NCBI GenBank assembly: GCA_016190145.1
Contig: JACPRD010000121.1
Location: 1-32,999, forward strand
Source: Planctomycetota bacterium
GTDB lineage: Bacteria > Planctomycetota > MHYJ01 > WSZJ01
Direction: 5' to 3'
DNA: 32,999 nt
The notes under the pieces are model-generated. The model was not told the origin of the DNA. It worked only from the letters and a program-made list of their open reading frames with translations, and searched no databases. The position numbers and the translations under genes are program-made. This document shows positions 7,648 to 15,587 of this stretch, piece after piece (within the stretch, counting starts at the first letter, position 1; the number at the start of each line of letters is the position of its first letter).

Positions 7648-8820
7648 CTACCGTCCGAGAAGTTTCGCCGCCTTCCTCCCCGCCGCCGTCCCCGGCGCCC
7701 AGCGGTCCACCTCTACCCACGCCTCCCGGGGCTCGTCCAGCCGCGGCGCGAGCTCGAGGGCGAGATTCGCCGCGCGCTCGAGCAGCCGGGTGCCCTCGCC
7801 GGCCCATTTCAGCGCCAGCTTCGCCGCCTTCCAGGCCTCGCCGTACTTCTCCAGCCGCGTCCGCGCCACCGCGAGGTTGAACATCGCGTCGGCCTGCGGG
7901 TCGAGGCGGATCGACTCCGTGAGCGCCAGTTCGGCCCCGTCGAAGTCGCCCAGTTCGATCCGCGCGTGGCCGAGATCCGCCTGCGCCTCCGCCGAGGACG
8001 GATCGGCCTCCGCGGCCAGGCGCAGCACCGCCTCGGCCTGCCGCCACTTCCCTTCGCTCATCAGCGCGCGCCCGATGGCCGGCAGGCCTCCGGCGTCGCC
8101 GTCGGCCTCCACGATCACCCGGATCGTGCGGGTCCACGGAACCCCCGTCTTCGATTCCTTCGGCTCCGACCGGTCGAAATGCTTCGGCGAAAAGAAACGG
8201 AGTTCGTAAACGCCGTCGGCGGGCGCGGTCCACGTGAAGATCCCGTCCGCCACCCGGAGTTCCCCCTCGTTCCAGTCCTCCTCGCCGGGCGCGCGCCAGG
8301 TGAGCACGACGGAGTCGCCCTCAGGGTCGAGCCCGAGGCTCGCGGCCTGGAACGCCACGGCCCGGCGAGGGCAGTGACGCGGAAGAACCGCGGCGTCGGC
8401 GCCGACGGCGATCTCAACGGATCGGTCGCCGGAATTCAGGCCCTCAGGGACGCCGGCCACGACGCCGGGAGGCTGGGCGGCGGGGTCGAAGCGGATCCGC
8501 GCCGTGAATCGGTCGCCCGGAGAGAGAGGGGGGGACACGTAATGCCAGGACTCGGTGTTCACCCGGACGTGGCCTTCGAGTGGCTTCTCATCTGCGCCGG
8601 CGCGCTCCAGTTTCACGTCGAGCCTCGCTCCGTCCGGATACTGCGCGTCGCCCGTGAGCACCAGGAGCAGAACGGGCAGCCCGGATTCCGTCAGCTCGAC
8701 GCGGGGAATCGCGCGGACCGTGAGCCGCGGCCAGGGTTTGTTCTCCGCCGCCTCCTCCGCGCCGGCGCGGGCCGCGAAGAGCAGTGGAACCAGAGCCAGC
8801 GCGCCCCCACGCAAACCCAT
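7648..8820 (-). CDS. Secreted TPR-repeat protein
   Basis: A 390-aa protein with a signal peptide (MGLRGGALALVPLLFAARAGA). Residues 30-240 are beta-rich with no family I can name, including a segment of the type GIFTWTAPADGVYELRFFSP, typical of an Ig-like or carbohydrate-binding-like sandwich. Residues about 250-390 hold three or four TPR units (for example AEAQADLGHARIELGDFDGA followed by a DPQADAMFNLAVAR unit). The start is ATG at 8820 preceded by GAGAGGGGGG; a GTG directly upstream (8823) is an equally close alternative. It diverges from the folate operon. A scaffold role in the envelope is a guess. Confidence 0.75.
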   Translation of the reverse strand: MGLRGGALALVPLLFAARAGAEEAAENKPWPRLTVRAIPRVELTESGLPVLLLVLTGDAQYPDGARLDVKLERAGADEKPLEGHVRVNTESWHYVSPPLSPGDRFTARIRFDPAAQPPGVVAGVPEGLNSGDRSVEIAVGADAAVLPRHCPRRAVAFQAASLGLDPEGDSVVLTWRAPGEEDWNEGELRVADGIFTWTAPADGVYELRFFSPKHFDRSEPKESKTGVPWTRTIRVIVEADGDAGGLPAIGRALMSEGKWRQAEAVLRLAAEADPSSAEAQADLGHARIELGDFDGAELALTESIRLDPQADAMFNLAVARTRLEKYGEAWKAAKLALKWAGEGTRLLERAANLALELAPRLDEPREAWVEVDRWAPGTAAGRKAAKLLGR

Positions 8821-8838
8821 CACACGCCCCCCTCTCGA

Positions 8839-8867
8839 TTGACGCCCGCTTCGCAGGCAGGTAGATT
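8839..8867 (+). promoter_or_regulatory. Possible sigma-70 promoter of the fchA-fhs-folD operon
   Basis: TTGACG (8839-8844) and TAGATT (8862-8867) are separated by exactly 17 bases, 46 bases before the fchA start. Five of six and four of six positions match the housekeeping consensus. It lies in the only gap between the divergent TPR gene and the folate operon. Confidence 0.45.
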
Positions 8868-8913
8868 CGCCCTTCCATCTAACCCCCGCGGCGCCCTTCT
8901 CCCAAGCAAGATC

Positions 8914-9483
8914 ATGCGAAACCTGAGCCTCGACGCGTTCTGCGAAAAACTGGCCGCCCGGACGCCGACTCCGGGAGGCGGCAGCGTGGCGGCGCTCTCG
9001 GGCGCGCTCGCCTGCTCGCTCGGCGCGATGGTCGCGCGGTTCTCGAAGGACGACGCCACCGCGGCCCGGTGGGACGCGCGACGGACACGATTCCTCGACC
9101 TGATCCGCGAGGACTCCGAGGCCTACGACGGGGTTTCCGCCGTTTTCAAGATCCCGAAGGACGACCCGGCGCGCTCGCTTCGGATGCAGGAAGCGCTTCT
9201 CAGGGCCGCGCAGCCGCCCGCCGAGGGCCTGAGGGCGATCGCCGGGTACGCGGAGGAGCTGGCGCAGTTCGCGCCATCGGCGAAGGGTTCGGTGGCGAGC
9301 GACCTGGCGGTCTCCGCGTACGAGGCGGAGGCGGCGGCGCGGGGGTTCGTGCTGAACGTGCGGGCGAACACGGGATCGCTGAAGGACAAGGCGGCGGCGG
9401 GCGCGCTCGACGCGGAGGCGGCGGGACTGCTCGAGAGGGTGCTGGACGCTTCGCGACGCGTGCGGGAGGTCGTCCGTGGGTAG
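8914..9483 (+). CDS. fchA: Methenyltetrahydrofolate cyclohydrolase (FTCD_C family)
   Basis: A 189-aa protein of the formiminotransferase-cyclodeaminase C-terminal family, stand-alone as in FchA. The N-terminal hallmark is LAARTPTPGGGSVAALSGAL (about residues 12-31), and the rest is the predicted all-helical core. It interconverts 5,10-methenyl- and 10-formyl-tetrahydrofolate in the cytoplasm. It is the first gene of an overlapping trio with fhs and folD, supplying the middle step between them. No ftcD transferase domain is attached or nearby, so a histidine-degradation role (formimino-THF cyclodeaminase) is less likely. This cyclohydrolase may be essential here because the FolD two genes downstream has lost the residues for that step. 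The start at 8914 has only a weak purine stretch before it. Confidence 0.85.
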   Translation: MRNLSLDAFCEKLAARTPTPGGGSVAALSGALACSLGAMVARFSKDDATAARWDARRTRFLDLIREDSEAYDGVSAVFKIPKDDPARSLRMQEALLRAAQPPAEGLRAIAGYAEELAQFAPSAKGSVASDLAVSAYEAEAAARGFVLNVRANTGSLKDKAAAGALDAEAAGLLERVLDASRRVREVVRG

Positions 9484-11179
9484 CGACGACCTCGAGATCA
9501 GCCGGGCGGCGAGGCTGGTGCCGGTCGCCCGGCTCGCGGAGACGCTGGGGTTCCGCGAGGAAGAGGTCGAGCCTTACGGGCGGTTCAAGGCGAAGATCCG
9601 GCTGGAGTGCGAGAAGCGTCTGGGGCCGGCGCGGGCGAAGGCGGTGGTGGTGACGGCGATCACGCCGACGCCGCTGGGCGAGGGGAAGACGGTCACGACG
9701 GTGGGGCTCGGGCAGGCGTTGCGGCACATCGGCGTGAGCGCGTGGACGTGCCTCCGGCAGCCGTCGGCGGGGCCGGTGTTCGGAATCAAGGGCGGCGCTG
9801 CGGGGGGCGGACGGGCGCAGGTCGTGCCGATGGAGGACATTAACCTCCACCTGACGGGCGACATCCACGCGGTGGCGATCGCGCACAACCTGCTCGCGGC
9901 GTTCCTCGACAACCACCTCTCCCACGGAAACGCCCTTCGCATCATCCTCGAGCGGATCCACTGGGCCCGGGTCGTGGACGTGAACGACCGCGCGCTCCGC
10001 CGGATTCTGGTGGGGCTCGCGGAGGACTGCGGGCCGATCCGCGAGACGCGGTTCGACATCGCGGTCGCGAGCGAGCTCATGGCCGTCCTGGCGCTCGCGG
10101 TGTCCTTCGCCGACCTCCGCGCGCGCCTCGCCCGCATCATCGTCGCCTACCGGCGCGGCGACGACGGGCACCCGACGCCGCTCACCGCGGGGGACCTGAA
10201 ATGCGCGGGCGCGATGGCGGCGCTTCTCCGCGAGGCCCTGCGCCCCAACCTGCTGCAGGATCTCGAGGGCGGCCCTGCGTTCATCCATTGCGGTCCGTTC
10301 GGGAACATCGCGCACGGCAACTCGAGCGTGATCGCCGACCGCATCGCGGCGCGGCTCGCCGACGTGGTGGTGACGGAGTCGGGGTTTGGAAGCGATCTCG
10401 GGCTCGAGAAGTACGTGCACATCAAGACGCCCGCCGGCGGGATCCCCGCGGGCGCAGCCGTGATCGTGTGCACGTGCCGCGCGCTCAAGGCCCACGCCGG
10501 CGGATTCCGCGTCCGCCCGGGCGCGGCGCTCGACCCGGCGCTCGCCGGCGAAAACCTGGAGATTCTCGAGAAGGGTCTCCCGAACCTCGCCCACCACATC
10601 CGCATCGTACGCGGCTTCGGCGTCCCCGCGGTCGTCGCCGTCAACCGCTTCCCCGGCGATTCCGCGAAGGAAATCGCGCGGGCCCGGGAGTTCGCGCTGG
10701 CGCAGGGCGCCTCGGCGGCGGTCGAGTCGAACGTGCACGCGCAGGGCGGCGCCGGCGGGGCGGATCTCGCGCGCGCGGTGATGAAGGCGCTCGCGGAGGG
10801 CGCGCAGGCGCGGCCGCTCTTCCCGGTAGACGCCCCCGTGGAGGAGAAGATCCGGACGATCGCGACCGCGGTCTACGGCGCGGCGGGCGTCGAGTTCAGC
10901 CACGCGGCGCAGCTCACGCTCAAGCGCCTGGAGAAAGCCGGGCTCGCGCGCGCCGCCGTCTGCATGGCCAAGACGCACCTGTCGACGACGCACGATCCGG
11001 AGCTGAAAGGCGCGCCCACGGGATTCACGGTGCCGATCCGGGAGATCCGCATGTCCGCGGGCGCGGGATTCGTCGTGCCCTTCCTCGGCGACATCTCCAC
11101 GATGCCAGGCCTGCCGACCTCCCCCGCGGGCGAACGCATCGACATCGACGCCGACGGCAACGTCACGGGGCTGGCCTGA
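9476..11179 (+). CDS. fhs: Formate--tetrahydrofolate ligase
   Basis: A 567-aa enzyme, close to the family's usual ~557 aa. The P-loop TPTPLGEGKT lies at residues 63-72 and the family signature QPSAGPVFGIKGGAAGGG at 95-112, followed by PMEDINLHLTGDIHA. It joins formate to tetrahydrofolate with ATP to give 10-formyl-tetrahydrofolate in the cytoplasm. The GTG start overlaps the end of fchA by 8 bases and its stop overlaps the folD start by one base, so the three are translated as a coupled unit. It can serve formate assimilation (the methyl branch of the acetyl-CoA pathway) or purine and formyl-Met supply; nothing in the window decides between these. Confidence 0.96.
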   Translation: MGSDDLEISRAARLVPVARLAETLGFREEEVEPYGRFKAKIRLECEKRLGPARAKAVVVTAITPTPLGEGKTVTTVGLGQALRHIGVSAWTCLRQPSAGPVFGIKGGAAGGGRAQVVPMEDINLHLTGDIHAVAIAHNLLAAFLDNHLSHGNALRIILERIHWARVVDVNDRALRRILVGLAEDCGPIRETRFDIAVASELMAVLALAVSFADLRARLARIIVAYRRGDDGHPTPLTAGDLKCAGAMAALLREALRPNLLQDLEGGPAFIHCGPFGNIAHGNSSVIADRIAARLADVVVTESGFGSDLGLEKYVHIKTPAGGIPAGAAVIVCTCRALKAHAGGFRVRPGAALDPALAGENLEILEKGLPNLAHHIRIVRGFGVPAVVAVNRFPGDSAKEIARAREFALAQGASAAVESNVHAQGGAGGADLARAVMKALAEGAQARPLFPVDAPVEEKIRTIATAVYGAAGVEFSHAAQLTLKRLEKAGLARAAVCMAKTHLSTTHDPELKGAPTGFTVPIREIRMSAGAGFVVPFLGDISTMPGLPTSPAGERIDIDADGNVTGLA

Positions 11180-12069
11180 TGCCGGCGATCCTGCTCGACG
11201 GCCACGCGCTCGCCGCCGAGATGCTGGCCGCCGTCCGCGCCGAGGCCGCCGCCCTCCGCGCCGCCGGACGCCCCGCCCACCTCGCGGCCCTCATCGCCGG
11301 CCACGCGAGCTCGAGCGAGGTCTACCTCCGGAACCAGAAGAAGGCCTGCGCCGAAGCCGGAATCGACTTCGAACTGCTCCAACTCCCCGACACCGCGACC
11401 GAGGCGGACGTGATCGCCGAAACCCGCCGCCTAGGCGCCGACCCGAACGTCACGGGCATCATCCTCCACCAGCCCTTCCCCCCCCACGTGAACGAACGGC
11501 GCGTGCGGGAAGCGCTGGACCCGCTGAAGGATGTGGAGTCGATGACGCCGGCGAATTTCGGCCGGCTCGTGATGGGGGAGTTCGACATCGCGCCTTCCAC
11601 GGCCTCCGCGGCGCTCGAGGTGGCGCGGCGCGCGCGGCCGGACATGAAGGGGCTCGAGTGCGTCATCGTGGGTCACAGCGAGATCGTGGGAAAGCCGCTC
11701 GCGCTGCTGCTGCTCCAATCGAAGAGGGATTCTCCGACGGTAACGGTCTGCCACGTTGCGACGCGGGATCTCGCCTTTCACACCTCGCGCGCCGACCTGC
11801 TGTTCGTCGCGGCGGGCGTGCCGGGGCTGATCCGGCGGGAGATGGTGAAGCCCGGTGCGACGGTGATCGACATCGGGATCAACCGTGTGAAGGGTGCGGA
11901 CGGCAAGTCGCGGATCGTGGGTGACGTGGATCCGGCGGTGGCCGAGGTCGCGGGGCATCTATCCCCGGTGCCGGGGGGCGTTGGGCCGATCACGGTCGCG
12001 GTGCTGTTGAGGAACACGGTGCAGCTGGCGCGGGTCACGGGCGGCGGCAGGCCCGGAGCCGGAAGCTAG
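11179..12069 (+). CDS. folD: Methylenetetrahydrofolate dehydrogenase (FolD family), cyclohydrolase site altered
   Basis: A 296-aa FolD-family protein. Y49 of the substrate site is kept, the nucleotide loop reads GHSEIVGKPLALLL (165-178), and the C-terminal signature is PVPGGVGPIT (263-272). Where bifunctional enzymes have the catalytic lysine four residues after that tyrosine (human Lys56), this protein has Gln53 (codon 11335-11337). The usual VQLP segment is LHQP (His97 in place of the catalytic Gln), KDVDG is KDVES, and PCTP-x-G is PSTASA. Dehydrogenation of 5,10-methylene-THF should remain; cyclohydrolase activity is probably lost and supplied by FchA from the same operon. That division of labour is inference. 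The R-to-H change in the GRS-type loop may affect cofactor preference. Confidence 0.88.
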   Translation: MPAILLDGHALAAEMLAAVRAEAAALRAAGRPAHLAALIAGHASSSEVYLRNQKKACAEAGIDFELLQLPDTATEADVIAETRRLGADPNVTGIILHQPFPPHVNERRVREALDPLKDVESMTPANFGRLVMGEFDIAPSTASAALEVARRARPDMKGLECVIVGHSEIVGKPLALLLLQSKRDSPTVTVCHVATRDLAFHTSRADLLFVAAGVPGLIRREMVKPGATVIDIGINRVKGADGKSRIVGDVDPAVAEVAGHLSPVPGGVGPITVAVLLRNTVQLARVTGGGRPGAGS

Positions 12070-12211
12070 GCCGGCGGAGGAACAGGTCTGCCGCATCGCT
12101 TTTCCAAGGCCTTTCATTTGAGTCGTGAAATGAACGGCGAAAGGAAAGGACTGGGAAAAGCTATGCAGGGCGATGAACGGCGATCGGGAAAACCGTCTCA
12201 CGGGCTGTAGC

Positions 12212-12248
12212 AAGAAAAAGAGCCGGGTGCGATGAACACCCGGCTCTT
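12212..12248 (-). terminator. Intrinsic terminator of the beta-propeller gene
   Basis: A perfect 12-bp stem (AAGAGCCGGGTG at 12218-12229 with 12237-12248) around a 7-base loop. Read leftward it is followed by TTTCTTG, with the T-run beginning inside the stem. It lies 17 bases after the stop of the leftward beta-propeller gene. The rightward folD has no comparable signal; the 150 bp between folD and this stem hold only a weak inverted repeat (TTCATTT/AAATGAA). Confidence 0.85.
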
Positions 12249-12265
12249 CGAAACGACCGTTCACA

Positions 12266-14101
12266 CTACATCATCCGGCGGACCGCCGTCACTCCGAGGA
12301 GGGCGAGGAGGAACGCCGCGATGAGGCCCGTGAGCGCGCCGCCCCTGGCGGCCGTCGCGAACGGGGTCAGGACGAGCTGGCCGACCGACTCGGAACGGGT
12401 CACGGTGATGGTGGAAGCCACCGTGGGGCCGAATCCGAAGTACATCCGGTCGAACACACGGCCGGCCTGCGCGCCGTGGAGCCAGCTGCTGCGGTACGTC
12501 ACGAGACCGCCGACTTCACTGCTGTTGCGGCCCCAGGAAGCGGTCGCCACGAAGCACTGGTACCAGGACTTGTGGTGCCCGCCGCCGTCGTCGCTGCCGA
12601 AAGTTTCGGCGCCGTTGTCGTTGGTCGGGGTGCCGCCGGGGCCACCGCCGCCGCCGCCGCCGCCACCGCCGCCGCCGGTGCCCGTTCCGGACTGGACGAC
12701 GATGTACTGCGGGACGGGGACGATGCCGGGGCAGGGGAACGGAGCGCCGAGGACCACGCCGTCGACGTCGTGCACGACCAGCGAGCCGGTCGCGCCATCG
12801 CAGAAGACGATCTCTGCGTCGTCGTTGTCCACCGCCACGCCGTTATAAGCCGGGTCGGTGTCCGCGGGCGGAGGCGTCGGATCGTCGAAGTAGTCGGCCA
12901 CCGAATCGATCGCGGGAGACGTCGCGGGAATGACCTTTCCGGCGATGATCCCATCCGTCGCGGGGGCGGCCACAGGCTGGTCCACGTCGGCCACGTACGA
13001 GGCCGTGCCGAAGCTGTCCCAGTCGATGTCGCATGGATTGCTGAACGCCGGGGTCGTCGCCGGCACCCACGTCGCCGGGTCGATGTTCGGCGGAGCGATC
13101 GAAGACTGAACACGGGCCACGGCCGCGTCCGTCGAGCTGTTGACCAGCATGACGAACCCCGCACCGATCGTGCCGGGGAACGTCGGTGGATCCGGTGCGA
13201 TCTCGGCCCGTGAACCACAGGAGACGTGCATTCGGCTGCCCCCCGCCGAGAACGCAAGCGCGCTGGGGCTCACCGCGGGAATCCAGGGCCACGCGAAGTC
13301 CGGTGGCTCCGCCACGTTGCCCACGGCGAGGAAGTCGCCTGAAGAGGGGTCGACGCTGAAGAAGTGCACGTTGCTGTGATGCGTTCCGCTGCCCTCGGTG
13401 TGGCAGGCGAAATACACCTTCCCGCCGGCCGGGTCGACGTCCAGCCCGTTCGGACGGTGCACCGTCTCCGAGTCGATGAACGGCGTGGTATCCAGCGGAT
13501 CCCACTCGCCCGTCGGGAAGCCAATTTCGCTTCCCTTGTTGTTGTTGATCAGATCGTTCGGGCGCGTCGCCGGCGTGTAGTCGGCGTCGTACGAGATCGC
13601 CGGAAGCGGCGTCACGAGGCGTGCGACGCGGATGGAGGGAATCGTCGCCCCACCGCCCGTGCACGAGACGTAGATCCGGCCGCCACTCGGGTGGAACTTG
13701 CAGAACCGGACGCCCGGGCTATCCGTGGCGATCGCCGAGTTCCGCATGTCGATCGTCTGGATCGCGCTGTTGAATGTCGGGCTACCCGGATCGATGTCGA
13801 CCAGCACGACGAAGGGGTTATCGCAGTACGCGGCGATAGGTCCCACGCCGGTGCCGAACACGAGGGTGTCGATCCCGAGCACGGAGGCCGTGACCGCCGT
13901 GTAGCTGTCGTCGATGCTCGCCAGCGTCGGATCGATCGTAATGCTGGTGCCGAACGTGCCCGTCACCGCCACCGGGTCAAAAACGAAGCTGTTGACCGCG
14001 GGCGGCGTCCCGTTGTCCGTGTACCAGAAGGTGTCCGCAAACCCCGCGGAACCGACCAGCAACGGCAGGACGAGCAACCATGCACACGTGCGATGCGTCA
14101 C
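12266..14101 (-). CDS. Secreted beta-propeller protein with CFI-box-type C-terminal anchor
   Basis: A 611-aa protein. The signal peptide is about residues 1-23. Residues 25-465 hold YVTN-like propeller blades, for example RFCKFHPSGGRIYVSCTGG, GLDVDPAGGKVYFACHTEG and ALAFSAGGSRMHVSCGS. Then come a run of twelve glycines, a short acidic linker, and a C-terminal module starting CFVATASWG, close to the CFIATAAYG box of surface-anchored proteins, ending in a hydrophobic helix and a short RR tail. The GTG at 14101 is chosen because AAAGGAGG lies just upstream; an in-frame GTG at 14116 is the alternative. It has its own terminator and a palindromic site upstream. It is probably displayed on the cell surface; the ligand is unknown. 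Confidence 0.75.
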   Translation of the reverse strand: MTHRTCAWLLVLPLLVGSAGFADTFWYTDNGTPPAVNSFVFDPVAVTGTFGTSITIDPTLASIDDSYTAVTASVLGIDTLVFGTGVGPIAAYCDNPFVVLVDIDPGSPTFNSAIQTIDMRNSAIATDSPGVRFCKFHPSGGRIYVSCTGGGATIPSIRVARLVTPLPAISYDADYTPATRPNDLINNNKGSEIGFPTGEWDPLDTTPFIDSETVHRPNGLDVDPAGGKVYFACHTEGSGTHHSNVHFFSVDPSSGDFLAVGNVAEPPDFAWPWIPAVSPSALAFSAGGSRMHVSCGSRAEIAPDPPTFPGTIGAGFVMLVNSSTDAAVARVQSSIAPPNIDPATWVPATTPAFSNPCDIDWDSFGTASYVADVDQPVAAPATDGIIAGKVIPATSPAIDSVADYFDDPTPPPADTDPAYNGVAVDNDDAEIVFCDGATGSLVVHDVDGVVLGAPFPCPGIVPVPQYIVVQSGTGTGGGGGGGGGGGGPGGTPTNDNGAETFGSDDGGGHHKSWYQCFVATASWGRNSSEVGGLVTYRSSWLHGAQAGRVFDRMYFGFGPTVASTITVTRSESVGQLVLTPFATAARGGALTGLIAAFLLALLGVTAVRRMM

Positions 14102-14137
14102 TTCCCCTCCTTTCACCCACCTCGGGACTGGGCAAGG

Positions 14138-14156
14138 CCTTTACATCGTGTAAAGG
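14138..14156 (-). promoter_or_regulatory. Palindromic operator-like site upstream of the beta-propeller gene
   Basis: CCTTTACA and TGTAAAGG form a perfect inverted repeat with a 3-base spacer, 37-55 bases before the start codon of the leftward gene, the usual place for an operator. A second, imperfect inverted repeat (AAGTT/AACTT arms with GTACCGGGT/ACCCGCGTAC) follows at about 14187-14231 in the same 200-bp divergent spacer. The 8-bp arms could instead fold in the transcript. The binding protein is unknown. Confidence 0.45.
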
Positions 14157-14304
14157 GCTCTGCCCGGAAACTTGGCGAAAAGCCGTCAAGTTGAGTCAGT
14201 ACCGGGTATGGAAGCAACCCGCGTACCAACTTCCGTCCCTTCCCCCGGGAATATGAATGCGCTCCTGAACGGGCGCCGATAATACACTAATGAGCAGGAC
14301 GCCG

Positions 14305-15213
14305 ATGCAAATATTACGTTACGCCTGGACCGTGATTCTGCTGGTTCCCGGCTGCGGGAATCCGGCCCCCGCACCGCCTGAACCCGCTCCGGATCCGGGC
14401 CACCGCCTGCACACCACGCTCGGCGGAATCGCGGAAGACCCCTTCCCCGCCGCCTCCGGCCTCTTCTTCGCCTCGGCTCCCTCCGACGCCCGCTTCTATA
14501 TCTGTCTGAAACCCGCGGGATCGTCCACAGTTTCCCGCGTCACCGAAGATGACTCCGAGCAGCGCGAGCCCGCTCTGAGCCCCGACGGCCGCCGACTCGC
14601 GTTCAGTTCCGACGCACAGGGCACATGGGACGTCTACGTCTCGGCACCCACGGGCGGCGCGCGCGCGACGTGGATCGCCGTCGCCGCGACCGACGAGTGG
14701 GAGATTCACCCGGCGTGGTCGCGCGACGGAAGCCGGCTCGCGTGGTGCGCGCTTTCACGCGACGACCATATGTGGAAGGTGCGGGTCCGGGAAGCGGACG
14801 GCGCGATTCGCGAGCTGGGGAACGGTTTCGCGCCGGAGTGGTCGCCCGTCGAAGACCTCCTCGTATGTCAGCGGGCGTCTGGGTCCGCGTGGACGCTGGC
14901 GGTCCTGGATCCGGCCACGGGAGCTGCCCGCGAACTTCTGCCTCGCGGAGGCGCCGCCGCGATCACGCCCTCGTGGTCGCCGGACGGGCGCTGGGTTCTC
15001 TACGCGGAGACGACGGAGTCTCACGAAACGACGCGTCCTCCCGCCAACGGCGATCTCTGGGCAGTGGCCCTCGACGGCTCGTCACGCGTGCATCTCACGA
15101 AAGGCGCGGCCGCCGAGTGGAATCCGCGATCCGGTCCCGACGGGCGCATCTACTACTGTCGGGCTGAGAACGGCGCGGTCGAGATCTGGTCGTTCGTGTC
15201 GCCGCTGAGGTAA
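14305..15213 (+). CDS. TolB/PD40-like beta-propeller lipoprotein
   Basis: A 302-aa protein. A short signal ends in the lipobox-like VPGC, then a Pro/Ala-rich tether, then repeated PD40/WD40-like blades with the D-G-R/S-x-[IL]-A-[FW] theme: EPALSPDGRRLAFSSDAQGT, HPAWSRDGSRLAWCAL, PEWSPVEDLLVCQ, TPSWSPDGRWVLYAE and PRSGPDGRIYYCRAE. This is the TolB C-terminal type of propeller, without the TolB N-terminal domain. The ATG at 14305 is preferred because AGGA lies 7 bases upstream and it leaves a compact lipoprotein signal; the ATG at 14290 is in the same frame and possible. It is divergent from the other beta-propeller gene. Probably periplasmic-facing; partner unknown. Confidence 0.78.
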   Translation: MQILRYAWTVILLVPGCGNPAPAPPEPAPDPGHRLHTTLGGIAEDPFPAASGLFFASAPSDARFYICLKPAGSSTVSRVTEDDSEQREPALSPDGRRLAFSSDAQGTWDVYVSAPTGGARATWIAVAATDEWEIHPAWSRDGSRLAWCALSRDDHMWKVRVREADGAIRELGNGFAPEWSPVEDLLVCQRASGSAWTLAVLDPATGAARELLPRGGAAAITPSWSPDGRWVLYAETTESHETTRPPANGDLWAVALDGSSRVHLTKGAAAEWNPRSGPDGRIYYCRAENGAVEIWSFVSPLR

Positions 15214-15218
15214 CCGTT

Positions 15219-15259
15219 GCCAGTGCCAGTTGCCTGTGGCCAGGTGCCAGTGGCCAGTA
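15219..15259. repeat. Heptamer array GCCAGTN (left arm)
   Basis: Six units with a 7-base period, written GCCAGT, GCCAGTT, GCCTGTG, GCCAGGT, GCCAGTG, GCCAGTA (the first is one base short). They begin 5 bases after the stop of the PD40 lipoprotein. The array is the inverted complement of the array at 15409. Confidence 0.7.
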
Positions 15260-15408
15260 TCATGAGGGAGCATCCGGAGCTGGGAATCATTCAGGGACGA
15301 TGCTGGCTGCGCCCCGTATGCGCGAAATGCCGTGAGCGGCGTGGCGCGCGAGTGTCGTATCAGAAGCGCGCTCGCGGTCTCGGTTTACCGACCGATCGGC
15401 CGCAGTTC

Positions 15409-15457
15409 ACTGGCCACTGACCACTGGCCACTGACCACTGGCCTCCGGCAACTGGCC
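15409..15457. repeat. Heptamer array ACTGGCC/ACTGACC (right arm)
   Basis: Five perfect 7-base units alternate ACTGGCC and ACTGACC (15409-15443); a variant TCCGGCA and one more ACTGGCC follow. Together with the array at 15219 it gives an imperfect inverted repeat of about 40 bp per arm. Confidence 0.8.
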
Positions 15458-15460
15458 ATG

Positions 15461-15500
15461 AAAAGATGAGCCCCGGTCGACCTTTCGGTCGAACCGGGGC
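15461..15500 (-). terminator. Intrinsic terminator of the flagellin-fliS genes
   Basis: Read leftward: GCCCCGGT, a one-base bulge, CGACC, a GAAA tetraloop, GGTCG and ACCGGGGC, then TCATCTTTTC. It lies 88 bases after the fliS stop and is the first terminator-like signal downstream in the flagellar block. Confidence 0.8.
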
Positions 15501-15587
15501 CCATTCGGAGAGGGGCGCCGTTATCACTTCACCGGCCACGCTTTACATATCGGCACATCCCCGATGGGCCTGTAATTCTCCTTCGCT

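Larger units (their letters stand above)
15214..15587. other. Non-coding spacer with inverted heptamer arrays
   Basis: The 374 bp between the PD40 lipoprotein and fliS hold no gene I can support; a 67-codon frame here has no ribosome site and is built partly of repeat units. The left side carries a GCCAGTN array, the right side the complementary ACTGGCC/ACTGACC array, about 150 bp apart, followed by the fliS terminator. Confidence 0.7.

Noticed and set aside
12070..12211. Inverted repeat TTCATTT/AAATGAA after folD as its terminator
   Set aside because: Only 7 bp, AT-rich, and no T-run in the rightward direction; too weak to call.
14274..14281. GCCGATAA, the sigma-28 type -10 box, before the PD40 lipoprotein
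   Set aside because: No TAAA box at the required distance upstream, and the start would be almost leaderless; the match may be chance.
15217..15420. 67-codon open frame after the PD40 lipoprotein
   Set aside because: It begins inside the heptamer array, has no ribosome site, and the product resembles nothing; the frame is a by-product of repeat units.
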